Assembly (NCBI GenBank): GCA_030425285.1
Contig: JAUIAY010000001.1
Coordinates: 730,963 to 794,962, forward strand
Direction: 5' to 3'
Length of the DNA stretch: 64,000 nt
Source: Bacteroidia bacterium
GTDB taxonomy: Bacteria > Bacteroidota > Bacteroidia > Flavobacteriales > Flavobacteriaceae
The translations under genes and the position numbers were made by a program. The notes below the pieces were generated by a model, which did not search any database, had not been told where the DNA came from, and saw nothing but the letters and a program-made list of their open reading frames with translations. Positions 42,878-51,877 of the stretch are shown one piece after another; the stretch's first letter is position 1; the number at the start of each line of letters is the position of its first letter.

Positions 42878-43762
42878 TTATTTGTTTTTAGAATTCCAAA
42901 AGTCAAAATAATTAAACCACTGAAGCGGATATTTTTCCAGCATCCAAGATACACTTTCTGTATATTCTTCAAGCAATTTTTTAGCGTCGCGTTTTTTGGC
43001 CTTAGCTCTTCTGGCATAAAGATGATAATGACTGGTTGTTTCCTTCATGACATAAACAAACAATACTGGGACATTTAGACGGGACGCCAATAAAAATGGA
43101 CCAGCTGGAAATTTTGCTTCTTCACCTAAAAGGTTCTGCGATAAATGTTTTGAGCCCTTTACATAGCGATCACCAGTTATACAAACAATTTCATTTCTTG
43201 CCAAAGCGGCATTTATTTCAAAAATGTGCGATAAATCTTCTTTTATGATTATAAGATTAATGTTAGACTCGCTGGTGACACTTTCAATGTATTCTTTGAT
43301 TGCTGTATGCTCAACATCTGTAGTAAGAAGACTGATCGATGTTTTTTCTTCCAATTCTCCAAAAAAGAATTCGGCTATTTCAAAGTTTCCAACGTGGGCA
43401 CTAATCAAGACACCACCTTTTTTTTGTCTGATGGTTTCCCTTATTAAATCAATACCGTCAAACTCATAGGTGAATTTGTCCCGAAGACCAGAGGAAATGG
43501 CTACTTTGTCTATGATGGTCTGACCAAAAACATAGTAACTTTTGTAGATGCTTAAAAGACTTCTAGTTTTAGAAAATTTTAAACGATGCCTAAAATAATG
43601 ATAAATAGCTTTAGAGCTATCCATCGCAAATAAGCAAAAATAGGCAGCTACAAAATAAAGAATAAAGTAGGCTGCTCTAAGTCCGAGGTTCTTCATAAAA
43701 AACACAAATATCTTGTATCCTAGAACCGTACCTCTAGATTTTCCTTGCCATTCAGCAGCCAT
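42878..43762 (-). CDS. LpxL/HtrB-like lysophospholipid acyltransferase
   Basis: A 294-aa membrane-associated acyltransferase of the lipid A acyltransferase family. The N-terminal helix at about 28-48 anchors it. The catalytic HX4E motif is HVGNFEIAEFF (His and Glu). The substrate motif CITGDRYVKGSK and FPAGPFLLASRLNVP follow. In place of lipid A it may transfer an acyl chain to form the pigment ester or prepare a precursor. It starts 18 nt after the ACP gene and ends adjacent to darA. Confidence 0.87.
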   Translation of the reverse strand: MAAEWQGKSRGTVLGYKIFVFFMKNLGLRAAYFILYFVAAYFCLFAMDSSKAIYHYFRHRLKFSKTRSLLSIYKSYYVFGQTIIDKVAISSGLRDKFTYEFDGIDLIRETIRQKKGGVLISAHVGNFEIAEFFFGELEEKTSISLLTTDVEHTAIKEYIESVTSESNINLIIIKEDLSHIFEINAALARNEIVCITGDRYVKGSKHLSQNLLGEEAKFPAGPFLLASRLNVPVLFVYVMKETTSHYHLYARRAKAKKRDAKKLLEEYTESVSWMLEKYPLQWFNYFDFWNSKNK

Positions 43763-43780
43763 ACATATATGTGCGTAATT

Positions 43781-44026
43781 TTAGCTTAATTTATTCTCGA
43801 TAAGATTGTAGAAATCCTGAAGTGTCTTAACATTTACAAAATCTTCACCAACTAGTTTTACACCAAAGTTAGATTCTACGGCTACAACTAAATCAACAAA
43901 ATCTAAACTGTCAAGTTCAAGTGTGTCTTTCAAGTTAGCTTCAGGCGCAATATCATCTTGCTCAACTTCAAATTCATCAATAAGAAAGTCGTTTATTTTT
44001 TCAATAATAACTTCTTTTACCATCAC
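43781..44026 (-). CDS. Acyl carrier protein (second)
   Basis: An 81-aa acidic carrier protein with attachment motif LELDSLDFVDL, Ser40. This ELDSLD version is closer to aryl polyene ApeE/ApeF-type carriers. A second ATG lies one codon downstream (44023). The gene follows the FabB-like KS by 7 nt, so the two are likely partners. Confidence 0.93.
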   Translation of the reverse strand: MMVKEVIIEKINDFLIDEFEVEQDDIAPEANLKDTLELDSLDFVDLVVAVESNFGVKLVGEDFVNVKTLQDFYNLIENKLS

Positions 44027-44033
44027 CTCTCTA

Positions 44034-45248
44034 TTATTTTTTAATTATTAATGCAGAATTGGTTCCCCCAAATCCAAAAGAATTTGACAAAAATACATCA
44101 AATTTTTTATCTAGCGTTTTACTGACCAAATTTAATTTTGAAGCAGCTTCATCAGGTTGTTCAAGATTGATGTTTGGTGCAATAAAGTCATGATGCATCA
44201 TGAGCATAGAATAGATTACTTCACTGGCACCTGCCATCCAACATTCATGTCCAGTCATAGATTTAGTAGAACTAACATAAGGGCCATTTTCACCAAACAC
44301 ATTTGCAATAGCACGAGCTTCGTTAGCATCTCCAACAGGTGTTGAGGTGGCATGTGCATTCACATAAGTTATATCGGAAGGATTAATGTCGGCTTGCTCA
44401 ATGGCTTTAAGCATTGCTCTAGAAGGGCCGTCAACATTAGGTGTGGATATATGTTCTCCATTTGATGAAAAACCATAACCAATAATTTCGCCCAAAATAG
44501 GTGCACCTCGCTTTATAGCTGAATCATACGATTCTAAAATTAAAGTTGCTGCACCACCACTAGGCACCAATCCATCTCTTGAAGAATCAAATGGTCTTGA
44601 AGCTTGTTCAGGATTTTTCGTATTTAAAGAGAAAACTCCCAAGCCATCAAAGCTGCCCATGGCTAATTTATTGATTTCTTGAGCACCACCACAAATCACA
44701 CAATCCTGAAGACCTCCTTTAATAAGTTGGTAAGCCATACCAATGGCATGTGACCCACTGGCACAAGCTGCACTTATGGTAAAGTTTACACCTGTTAACC
44801 TGAAAATGGTTGATAAATTCATTGTTACCGATGAATTCATTCCCCTGAAAATAGCACCAGAACCCACTAAAGTGGTGTCTTTTTTCTCTCTGATGGTATC
44901 TATGGATTCTATGATAGATTGTGCAGTACTGTCATTGCCATATAAAATACCCACTTCGTTAGCGTCAATAAAGTCTTGATCAATTTTGGCGTTTTTTAAC
45001 GCTTCAACAGTGGCTACATAGGCATATTCTCCTTCCTCGCCAAGGCTAATGCGTTGTCTTCGCGACAAGTCACCTTTTAGGTTAGGCCTGTCAACCATTC
45101 CTGTTAAAGGCGATCGGTAGCCAAATGATATTCGATCTTCGTCAATTTTTATCCCAGATTTTCCTTCATACAATGAGTTTTTTACTTCTTCTAGGTTTTT
45201 GCCTATACATGAGTAAATTCCCATTCCAGTAATAACAACACGATTCAT
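44034..45248 (-). CDS. Beta-ketoacyl-ACP synthase, FabB-like
   Basis: A 404-aa condensing enzyme with Cys162 in ISAACASGSHAIG, His in NAHATSTPVGD and His in TKSMTGHECWMAGAS. The TSTPVGD form is typical of FabB-type enzymes. It forms a block with FabG upstream (11 nt) and ACP downstream (7 nt), which together with a dehydratase gives one polyene-extension cycle. Confidence 0.9.
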   Translation of the reverse strand: MNRVVITGMGIYSCIGKNLEEVKNSLYEGKSGIKIDEDRISFGYRSPLTGMVDRPNLKGDLSRRQRISLGEEGEYAYVATVEALKNAKIDQDFIDANEVGILYGNDSTAQSIIESIDTIREKKDTTLVGSGAIFRGMNSSVTMNLSTIFRLTGVNFTISAACASGSHAIGMAYQLIKGGLQDCVICGGAQEINKLAMGSFDGLGVFSLNTKNPEQASRPFDSSRDGLVPSGGAATLILESYDSAIKRGAPILGEIIGYGFSSNGEHISTPNVDGPSRAMLKAIEQADINPSDITYVNAHATSTPVGDANEARAIANVFGENGPYVSSTKSMTGHECWMAGASEVIYSMLMMHHDFIAPNINLEQPDEAASKLNLVSKTLDKKFDVFLSNSFGFGGTNSALIIKK

Positions 45249-45259
45249 TTGTAAATTGA

Positions 45260-45991
45260 TTATGAGTAAATTCCCCCATTAATATTAATAACCTCTCCAG
45301 TAATGTAGGATGCTTTTTTGGATGCCAAAAACGACACAGCATAGGCGACTTCTTCTGGCTCGCCAAATCGATTGATTGGAATTAGGTTTTTTAATTCGGC
45401 TTCATCTAAATCAGATGTCATATCCGATTTTATAAAACCAGGTGCAATAGCATTTACGGTAATTTTTCGCTTGGCAACCTCTTGAGCCAGTGCTTTGGTA
45501 GCAGCTACCAAAGCACCTTTGGCAGCCGAATAATTGGTTTGTCCTGCAGTTCCTTTTACTCCGGAAACTGAAGCCACATTAATTATGCGGCCATAACGGT
45601 TGCGCAGTAATTTTTGAATTAGGTTATTGGTAACGTTATAAAAACCGTTTAAAGATGTGTTAATCACATTGTCCCAATCCTCTTTAGGCATCCACATAAA
45701 CAATCCGTCCTTGGTGATTCCAGCGTTGTTTACAATAACCTCTACAATGGCATCTTTATTCTTTTCTTGCCAAGTGTTCAAAGCAGTATTTACTGATTCA
45801 GAATCCGAAACATTAAATTGTATAATTTCCCCCGTATTGCCTTCGGTTTCAATGCTTTTTAGGGTTTCTAATGCTGCTTCTTTGTTACTGTTATAATTTA
45901 TTAGAATATGATAATCTGAATCTTTTGCTAATTGAATACATATAGCCTTGCCAATCCCTCTTGACCCACCAGTTACTAGGGCACACTTCAT
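45260..45991 (-). CDS. 3-oxoacyl-ACP reductase (FabG-like SDR)
   Basis: A 243-aa short-chain dehydrogenase/reductase. The NADP(H) loop is GGSRGIG (residues 8-14), NNAG is at 88-91, and the catalytic Ser (141/143), Tyr154 and Lys158 (YSAAK) are present. It reduces beta-ketoacyl thioesters to 3-hydroxyacyl thioesters in the polyene cycle. It is the only reductase of this type in the locus, and no enoyl reductase was seen, as expected for an unsaturated polyene. Confidence 0.93.
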   Translation of the reverse strand: MKCALVTGGSRGIGKAICIQLAKDSDYHILINYNSNKEAALETLKSIETEGNTGEIIQFNVSDSESVNTALNTWQEKNKDAIVEVIVNNAGITKDGLFMWMPKEDWDNVINTSLNGFYNVTNNLIQKLLRNRYGRIINVASVSGVKGTAGQTNYSAAKGALVAATKALAQEVAKRKITVNAIAPGFIKSDMTSDLDEAELKNLIPINRFGEPEEVAYAVSFLASKKASYITGEVININGGIYS

Positions 45992-46009
45992 ACGTTTGTT
46001 TTTAATTTT

Positions 46010-47137
46010 TTATTGAAATAGTTCTAAATTTTCAAAGGTCATGTTGTTGAGAATGTCTCCTTTGGTATTTATATAAACCCACGTTTTCTTGTCTTTTACT
46101 CGAGCCAATCCATCAAAAAAGCCTTTTGGATTGTTTTTTTGGAATAAGGAAAAGCCTCCGGCAGTAATATCGTATTTGTCCTCAATAACCATCTCGCCTT
46201 TAGTATTAATGAACCCCCACAATTTATCAACTTTTACTGGAGCTAATCCATCTTCGCTAAAAATTTCAGCGTCTCTATACTTTAATGGAATTACAACTTC
46301 ACCTGACGTGTTAATATAGCCCCAATTTTTATCAGAAGAAACAGGAGCCAAACCATTGACAAATGCACGAACTTTATCATAGGTTGGTTGTACTATCCAA
46401 TTACCTTTATTGTCAATAAAGCCAATTTTATCATTCATTTTGGCATAAGTGTTTTCACTACTGACAGAGAAATCCCAAATTTTTTGAGCGCCAGGAACTT
46501 CCTTAAACTCACCATTAATAATCAAGCCGTAAGTCTCGCCTTTATTGGCTACAATTTGACCGTTGTAAACATTGCTAACACCATCATATTCGGTTTTTAC
46601 ATAGTAGTTTCCCGAAGTGTCAATTAAGCCCCATTTATCGTTTTCTCTAACCTTGGCGTAACCGTTTTCAAAATTGAAAGCTTTTTGGAATTTTGGAGCT
46701 ATGACTGTCTTACCTTCAGTGTTTATGAAGCCTACAAAATCACCTTCACGAACTAATGCAAACCCATCATTAAAATCGTAAATTTTATCTGATGAAATAT
46801 TGGTAAGCACTTGTTCACCTTTGGTATTGATGTAGATCCAATTTTTATCTTTAAGCACAACAGCTATACCAGAGTTGAATTCTTTGGTTTTGTCAAATGA
46901 AGGTTCAATGACCCAGTCGCCTTTACGGTTTATAAAACCCCATTGTTTTTTGTCGTTCATAGCTTCGGCATAATCACCAGAAAAGTTTTTGGCAACCTTA
47001 AATTTAGGTTGAATGTGCCATTCGCCAGCTTTGGTGATGTAACCAAATTTACCATCTTGTTTTGCTAATGCCAATTCTTGGGCAAAACTTGTTAAAACCG
47101 ATACTAGAAATATTAGTAACAGACATTTTGTTTTCAT
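46010..47137 (-). CDS. WG-repeat protein, exported
   Basis: A 375-aa secreted protein with a signal peptide (MKTKCLLLIFLVSVLTSFAQ) and about nine WG beta-repeats of the form KWGFINTKGEWVI... PKF. The repeats run along the entire mature part (about residues 22-370) and are expected to make a beta-propeller-like or solenoid fold. WG-repeat proteins are often surface-associated in Bacteroidetes. It sits between TAL (19 nt) and FabG (18 nt) and is on the same transcript. Its link to pigment synthesis is unknown. Confidence 0.82.
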   Translation of the reverse strand: MKTKCLLLIFLVSVLTSFAQELALAKQDGKFGYITKAGEWHIQPKFKVAKNFSGDYAEAMNDKKQWGFINRKGDWVIEPSFDKTKEFNSGIAVVLKDKNWIYINTKGEQVLTNISSDKIYDFNDGFALVREGDFVGFINTEGKTVIAPKFQKAFNFENGYAKVRENDKWGLIDTSGNYYVKTEYDGVSNVYNGQIVANKGETYGLIINGEFKEVPGAQKIWDFSVSSENTYAKMNDKIGFIDNKGNWIVQPTYDKVRAFVNGLAPVSSDKNWGYINTSGEVVIPLKYRDAEIFSEDGLAPVKVDKLWGFINTKGEMVIEDKYDITAGGFSLFQKNNPKGFFDGLARVKDKKTWVYINTKGDILNNMTFENLELFQ

Positions 47138-47156
47138 GATTAATAGCTTTTAATAT

Positions 47157-48677
47157 TTAATGATTCATTATATGCTCCTTAACTTTATTAACATAAGGGT
47201 ACATAATAACGTCATCAGTAAATATAGGGACTAAATTTCGGATTTCATCATACATTGTTTTAGTTTTTGATGAAACTTGGCCTTGTACTTTTAAATATTC
47301 AATAGCCTGTATAATGGTTATCATTTCGATTGCAAGAACTTCGTGGGCATTTTCAATAACCTTTTTAGTTATTAATGCTGCATTGGTACCCATACTCACA
47401 ATATCCTGATTGTCATTATTGTTTGGAATACTGTGTACATACATAGGGTTGGAAAGGGTTTGGTTTTCTGCAGTGGTCGATGTTGCTGTAAATTGTACAC
47501 CTTGCATACCAAAGTTTAAACCTAGCTCTCCCAAGTTCACAAAAGGTGGTAACATATCATTCAAACGAGCATTCAAAAGATAGTTTAATTGACGTTCCGA
47601 CAGCATGCTCAATTTGGTAACGACCGTTTTTAGTTTGTCCATTTCAAGTGATACATAATCGCCATGGAAATTTCCGCCATGATAGACATGCTTTTTGTCA
47701 ACATCAACAATAGGATTATCATTTGCTGAATTAACCTCTTCTATCAAAATAGTTTCAACAGAATTAAGAGTGTCTAAAACAGGGCCTAAAATTTGAGGAA
47801 CACAACGCAATGAATAGTATTCCTGTACTTTTTCCTTGAAGACGGAAACATCTTCATTTTTACTATATAAATGATGCTCACGTTTTCTGGTTAATTTACT
47901 GTCACTTAAATGCTCGCGCATGGATTCAGCAATTTTTCGCTGACCAATGTGTTTTTTAGATTGGTTTAATTCAAAAGACAAATGGTCATCATACGCTTTC
48001 ACTATTTCATTAATGGCTGCCGAGCAAGAAGTCATCCAATTCAATAGTCTTCGAGTTTTAATAGTATTTACAATACCAATACCTGTCATCACCGAAGTAC
48101 CATTCATCAAAGCAAGACCTTCTCGCAATTCAACTGAAATGGGTTTTAAGTTTTCTTTTTCAAAAACTGCTTTGGTAGCCAATCGGTTGCCTTTATAAAA
48201 TACTTCGCCTTCACCAATGAGCACTAAAGCCAAGTGAGCCAATTGTACTAAATCACCACTGGCACCTACACCACCATGTTCATATATAAGCGGTGTAATG
48301 TCTCTGTTAATTAACTCGGCCATGAGCTCTATCACAGATATATGGACTCCAGAATGACCTAGAGACAAGGTGTTCAGCCTTGCAAGCATCGCAGCCTTTA
48401 CATATATAGGTGCAATAGGTTGTCCAGTTCCCGAAGCATGGCTTCTAATTAAATTGTATTGTAATTGAATCCGCTCCGAATCTTTGATTTTATATTGAGC
48501 CATTGGTCCAAAACCGGTATTTACACCATAAATGACTTTGTTTTCGGAAAATTCTTTAAGAAAGTTAAAACTGTTTTCAACGCGTTCTTTTACGTCATCT
48601 TCAATTTGAATGGGTTGATTTTCAAAAATAACTTTATAAAAATCATCAATCCCTAATTTGCCGTTAAATTTTAACAT
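47157..48677 (-). CDS. Tyrosine ammonia-lyase (HAL/PAL/TAL family)
   Basis: A 506-aa MIO-type lyase that converts L-tyrosine to 4-coumarate, the aryl starter of the polyene. The MIO tripeptide Ala139-Ser140-Gly141 lies in GGVGASGDL, the catalytic Tyr50 in VIYGVNTGFG, and the selectivity pair Ser79-His80 in NLIRSHASG. The length and sequence are, from memory, very close to the tyrosine-specific enzyme of Flavobacterium johnsoniae. A histidine ammonia-lyase reading is less likely because no hut genes are near. It is the first gene of the 34-gene minus-strand run. Confidence 0.93.
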   Translation of the reverse strand: MLKFNGKLGIDDFYKVIFENQPIQIEDDVKERVENSFNFLKEFSENKVIYGVNTGFGPMAQYKIKDSERIQLQYNLIRSHASGTGQPIAPIYVKAAMLARLNTLSLGHSGVHISVIELMAELINRDITPLIYEHGGVGASGDLVQLAHLALVLIGEGEVFYKGNRLATKAVFEKENLKPISVELREGLALMNGTSVMTGIGIVNTIKTRRLLNWMTSCSAAINEIVKAYDDHLSFELNQSKKHIGQRKIAESMREHLSDSKLTRKREHHLYSKNEDVSVFKEKVQEYYSLRCVPQILGPVLDTLNSVETILIEEVNSANDNPIVDVDKKHVYHGGNFHGDYVSLEMDKLKTVVTKLSMLSERQLNYLLNARLNDMLPPFVNLGELGLNFGMQGVQFTATSTTAENQTLSNPMYVHSIPNNNDNQDIVSMGTNAALITKKVIENAHEVLAIEMITIIQAIEYLKVQGQVSSKTKTMYDEIRNLVPIFTDDVIMYPYVNKVKEHIMNH

Positions 48678-48692
48678 GTATGCTTTTAGTAT

Positions 48693-48741
48693 TATATTTG
48701 AACAACTGAAAATGAATCAGTTTAGTTGGAGTGCAAATTTA
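48693..48741. promoter_or_regulatory. Divergent promoter region between TAL and the FAD-dependent enzyme
   Basis: The 95-nt gap between the two start codons has a -7 match on each strand: TATATTTG (48693-48700, plus, for the FAD enzyme) and TAAATTTG (48741-48734, minus, for TAL). No convincing TTG lies at the -33 distance of either, so the assignment is partial. Confidence 0.45.
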
Positions 48742-48772
48742 TAATAATTAATCAATTTATACTACTATACCT

Positions 48773-50023
48773 ATGCAGGATATAAACATAGATGTTTTGA
48801 TCATTGGAGCTGGCCCTTCGGGTTCGGTTGCAGCAGCCTATTTACATAAAAAAGGCCTTCAAGTAAAGGTCGTTGAAAAAAGCAAGTTTCCAAGGTTTGT
48901 GATAGGTGAAAGCCTGTTGCCAAGATGTATGGATCATTTTGAGGAAGTTGGGCTTTTGGATTGTTTGAAGGCAGAAAATTTTGAAGTAAAATCTGGCGCC
49001 AGGTTTTTAAGAGGTGATATTGTATGTAATTTTGACTTTAGTAAGAAGCATACTGATGGTTGGGACTGGACTTGGCAGGTTCCTAGAGCTGATTTTGATT
49101 CGGCTTTGGTAAACGAATTGTTAAGTTGGGGTGTTGATATTGCTTTTGAACATGAAGTAGTTGGTGTTCAATTTGCCGAAGATGGCTCATCGGTCACAGA
49201 GGTAAAAGATGAGGTAGGAACCAGTTATCAAGTTCATGCAAAGTATGTTGTAGATTCCAGTGGATATGGACGTGTGCTACCACGTTTATTGGATTTAGAC
49301 AAACCATCATCCATTCCAGAACACTCATCAATTTTTGGACATGTTAAAGATATGAACAGGCCTGAAGGTACAGAAGGGACGTTGATTACCTTTGATGTCT
49401 TGGATAAGGATACCTGGTTTTGGGTTATTCCATTTTCTAATGGGAATACGAGTTTAGGGTTTGTGGGAAAAAATGAATTTATAGATTCGTTTGATGGAAC
49501 TACCGCAGAGCGCTTAATGAATATGCTAAAACATTCAGACTATTATTATGAACGCTTTAAGGATGCGCCTTTATTGTTTGAACCAAAAAGTATTCGAAAT
49601 TACTCTAAAGCCGTAAAAAAATTCTACGGGAAAGGCTTTGTACTTACTGGTAATAGTGCTGAATTTTTAGATCCAGTATTTTCGTCAGGAGTTACTTTCG
49701 CTACAGAATCGGCGCTACAGGCTTCAAAGTTGATAGCCAAAGAATTGCAGGGCGAACAAGTGGATTGGAAAACAGATTATGAAGGTTACATCAAGGCAGG
49801 TGTTGACGTATTTGCTACTTATGTGAAAGAATGGTACACCGGAAATTTACAAACATTATTCTTCCATAGACCTGAAAATCCTGAAGTCAAAAAACAAATA
49901 TGTGCTGTCTTGGCAGGCTATGTTTGGGATCAAACCAATCCCTTTGTTAAGAAGCATGACCGTCTGGTAAAAACCATGGCACACATTATCAATATGGAAA
50001 AAGAACAAAGCGAGTCGGTTTAG
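48773..50023 (+). CDS. FAD-dependent halogenase-like oxidoreductase
   Basis: A 416-aa flavoprotein of the tryptophan-halogenase/geranylgeranyl-reductase superfamily. The FAD motif is IIGAGPSGSVAAA (residues 10-22), followed by PRFVIGESLLP. The halogenase signature WxWxIP is present as WFWVIP (215-220), and FLDPVFSSGVTFA matches the halogenase FxPxxSxG pattern. Lys73 is, by eye, in the place of the catalytic Lys of PrnA-type halogenases. Chlorination of the phenol head is known in some flexirubins, so halogenase is the favoured call; a hydroxylase is possible. It is divergent from TAL and is part of the locus. Confidence 0.8.
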   Translation: MQDINIDVLIIGAGPSGSVAAAYLHKKGLQVKVVEKSKFPRFVIGESLLPRCMDHFEEVGLLDCLKAENFEVKSGARFLRGDIVCNFDFSKKHTDGWDWTWQVPRADFDSALVNELLSWGVDIAFEHEVVGVQFAEDGSSVTEVKDEVGTSYQVHAKYVVDSSGYGRVLPRLLDLDKPSSIPEHSSIFGHVKDMNRPEGTEGTLITFDVLDKDTWFWVIPFSNGNTSLGFVGKNEFIDSFDGTTAERLMNMLKHSDYYYERFKDAPLLFEPKSIRNYSKAVKKFYGKGFVLTGNSAEFLDPVFSSGVTFATESALQASKLIAKELQGEQVDWKTDYEGYIKAGVDVFATYVKEWYTGNLQTLFFHRPENPEVKKQICAVLAGYVWDQTNPFVKKHDRLVKTMAHIINMEKEQSESV

Positions 50024-50050
50024 GACTCGCTTTGTGGTTTATTCTTTTTT
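50005..50050 (+). terminator. Intrinsic terminator overlapping the end of the FAD-enzyme gene
   Basis: ACAAAGCGAGTC (50005-50016) pairs perfectly with GACTCGCTTTGT (50024-50035) and is followed by a T-rich tract. The left arm and stop codon lie in the coding sequence. Confidence 0.85.
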
Positions 50051-50065
50051 TTGTTTAAGTGTTTT

Positions 50066-50665
50066 TTACTTGGTGTTTTTATACATATGCTTTGTTAATG
50101 CTCTTGCAAAAATAATGTAAGCATCAGCGATACGTTGACCAGAATTAAAGTCGAAACCACCATTTCCTTGACCTTCAATTTTAGTATAGTCTGCTGAAAA
50201 AATAGCATTGTCAGGTTCAGCTGTTTTGTAAACGCTAATTGTAACTTCAAGTTTAGAATTATGCCTAACCAAGCCTACATTGTAACCAGGGTAAATCATT
50301 GTTGTGTGGACTTTCATGGTATACTCTGCATTTGAATCCTTTTCAACCTTGACGGCACCATCTTTATATCTATCGTTAAAAGTTTCGATGAATCTTGGCT
50401 CATAGTATGCTTCTCGGTCACTATACCAAGACTCTTTAAATTTTTCTCCTGTACCAGGCTCTTTTTCATCACGCTTGGCCATTTTGTCTTTAAGGAATTC
50501 TTCTTCAGAATCGTATTTAGGGATTTGAAGGTCAGAATAGTCAAACACAACATTGTATTCAGAAATTCCTTTAAGATTCCCCCAATCACCTTTGGTGACT
50601 TTTGCTTTTTGTGCCATCAAGGCAGTTGTAAACACCAACGTAGCAATAAATAATAAGTTTTTCAT
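50066..50665 (-). CDS. Secreted protein of unknown function
   Basis: A 199-aa exported protein with a signal peptide (MKNLLFIATLVFTTALMAQ). The mature part is rich in charged residues with a segment DYSDLQIPKYDSEEEF and beta strands such as YTMKVHTTMIYPGYN. I do not recognise a characterised family. It is a single gene after the locus, convergent with the FAD-enzyme gene. Confidence 0.65.
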   Translation of the reverse strand: MKNLLFIATLVFTTALMAQKAKVTKGDWGNLKGISEYNVVFDYSDLQIPKYDSEEEFLKDKMAKRDEKEPGTGEKFKESWYSDREAYYEPRFIETFNDRYKDGAVKVEKDSNAEYTMKVHTTMIYPGYNVGLVRHNSKLEVTISVYKTAEPDNAIFSADYTKIEGQGNGGFDFNSGQRIADAYIIFARALTKHMYKNTK

Positions 50666-50760
50666 GATAATAGTTATAGATTTTAAGGCGAAAATATAAC
50701 AACTTTAATTAAAAAACTATACGATATTTTACGTATTTTTTTAATAAAAGCACTAGAAAC

Positions 50761-51720
50761 TTAAGAATCTTGTACAATCGTTTTTTTAAGATTGCCTATC
50801 ATTTCGTTGGTTATTGACTCCAAATCAAAATTGTGTTTCCAATTCCAGTCTTTTCGGGCGTAACTATCATCAATGCTTTTAGGCCAGGAATCAGCAATGG
50901 CCTGTCTGAAATCAGGTTCGTAGGATACTGAAAAGTCGTTTAATTGTTTTTGAATGGATTTCACCACCTCTTTGGGCGTAAAGCTAATTGCGGCCAAATT
51001 GTAAGATGAACGAATGGATAAATTTTGAGCTGGTGCGTCCATGATCTTAATGGTTGCATCAATTGCATCATCCATATACATCATAGGAAGTTCCGTGTTT
51101 TCAGATAAGAAACACTCGTAGTGGTTATCTGCCAGAGCTTTATGGTAAATGTCAACAGCATAATCGGTTGTACCGCCACCAGGTAAGGTTTTCCAACTTA
51201 TAATCCCAGGGTACCGAACACTTCGCACATCAACATCGTATTTATTATAATAATATTCGCACCAACGCTCACCAACCTGTTTTGTTATTCCGTATACAGT
51301 TGTCGGTTCCATAACCGTGTATTGCGGTGTGTTTTCTTTTGGAGTTGTTGGGCCAAATACGGCAATACTTGATGGCCAAAACACTTTTTGGATAAATTTA
51401 TTTTTAGCCAAATTTAACACGTTAAAAAGAGAATCCATATTTAAATCCCAAGCCTTCATAGGATATTTTTCCCCAGTAGCACTTAACATAGCAGCCATTA
51501 AATAAACTGTATTGATACTGTGTTTTTCAATACATATCTTCATACTGGAATAATCTTGGGCATCCAAAATTTCAAAAATACCTGAATTCACAACATCTAG
51601 ATTTCCATAATTGATGTCACCGGCTATGACATTGTCATTGCCATGTATTTTTCGGAGTTTTTGGGTTAATTCTGAACCAATCTGACCGCAGGCACCAATA
51701 ATGAGGATTTTAGGATTCAT
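50761..51720 (-). CDS. L-threonine 3-dehydrogenase, short-chain epimerase-like type
   Basis: A 319-aa extended SDR. The NAD motif is IIGACGQIGSELT (residues 6-18), the catalytic Tyr and Lys are in VYGITKQVGE, and YPGIISWKTLPGGGTTDYA is a distinctive loop of the epimerase-type threonine dehydrogenases known from Flavobacterium. It oxidises L-threonine to 2-amino-3-ketobutyrate, which is converted to glycine. The glycine C-acetyltransferase gene is not in the window. A generic NAD-dependent epimerase is the alternative. Confidence 0.82.
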   Translation of the reverse strand: MNPKILIIGACGQIGSELTQKLRKIHGNDNVIAGDINYGNLDVVNSGIFEILDAQDYSSMKICIEKHSINTVYLMAAMLSATGEKYPMKAWDLNMDSLFNVLNLAKNKFIQKVFWPSSIAVFGPTTPKENTPQYTVMEPTTVYGITKQVGERWCEYYYNKYDVDVRSVRYPGIISWKTLPGGGTTDYAVDIYHKALADNHYECFLSENTELPMMYMDDAIDATIKIMDAPAQNLSIRSSYNLAAISFTPKEVVKSIQKQLNDFSVSYEPDFRQAIADSWPKSIDDSYARKDWNWKHNFDLESITNEMIGNLKKTIVQDS

Positions 51721-51746
51721 TTAAAAAGTATCGCATTTTAGAGTGT

Positions 51747-51780
51747 CAAATTTAATAAGAAATAATAATGAGTTCACAAA
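51747..51780 (-). promoter_or_regulatory. Promoter of the threonine dehydrogenase gene
   Basis: On the minus strand TTTG (51780-51777) and TAAATTTG (51754-51747) are separated by 22 nt, within the Bacteroidetes range. The start codon is 27 nt downstream of the -7 box. Confidence 0.5.
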
Positions 51781-51822
51781 TTTAACTTAAAATAACTCAT
51801 ATTGTAAGCGGATATATTTTAT

Positions 51823-51857
51823 TTTGAAAGCAAAACACAATTAATACAATATATTTG
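51823..51857 (+). promoter_or_regulatory. Promoter of the downstream lipoprotein gene
   Basis: TTTG (51823-51826) and TATATTTG (51850-51857) are separated by 23 nt. The box overlaps an in-frame GTG at 51857, which therefore cannot be the start; the ATG at 51878 fits. Confidence 0.55.
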
Positions 51858-51877
51858 TGGCTCTAATTTGGAAAACT

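Noticed and set aside
47157-48677. Histidine ammonia-lyase (hutH)
   Set aside because: The Ser79-His80 pair is also found in the tyrosine-specific flavobacterial enzyme, no other hut gene is present, and the gene heads a pigment locus.
50761-51720. UDP-glucose 4-epimerase
   Set aside because: The loop containing SWKTLPGGGTTDYA and the overall length fit epimerase-like threonine dehydrogenases better, though the superfamily is the same.
51857-51877. GTG start for the lipoprotein gene at 51857
   Set aside because: The codon lies at the end of a -7 promoter box, and the signal peptide begins at the ATG at 51878.
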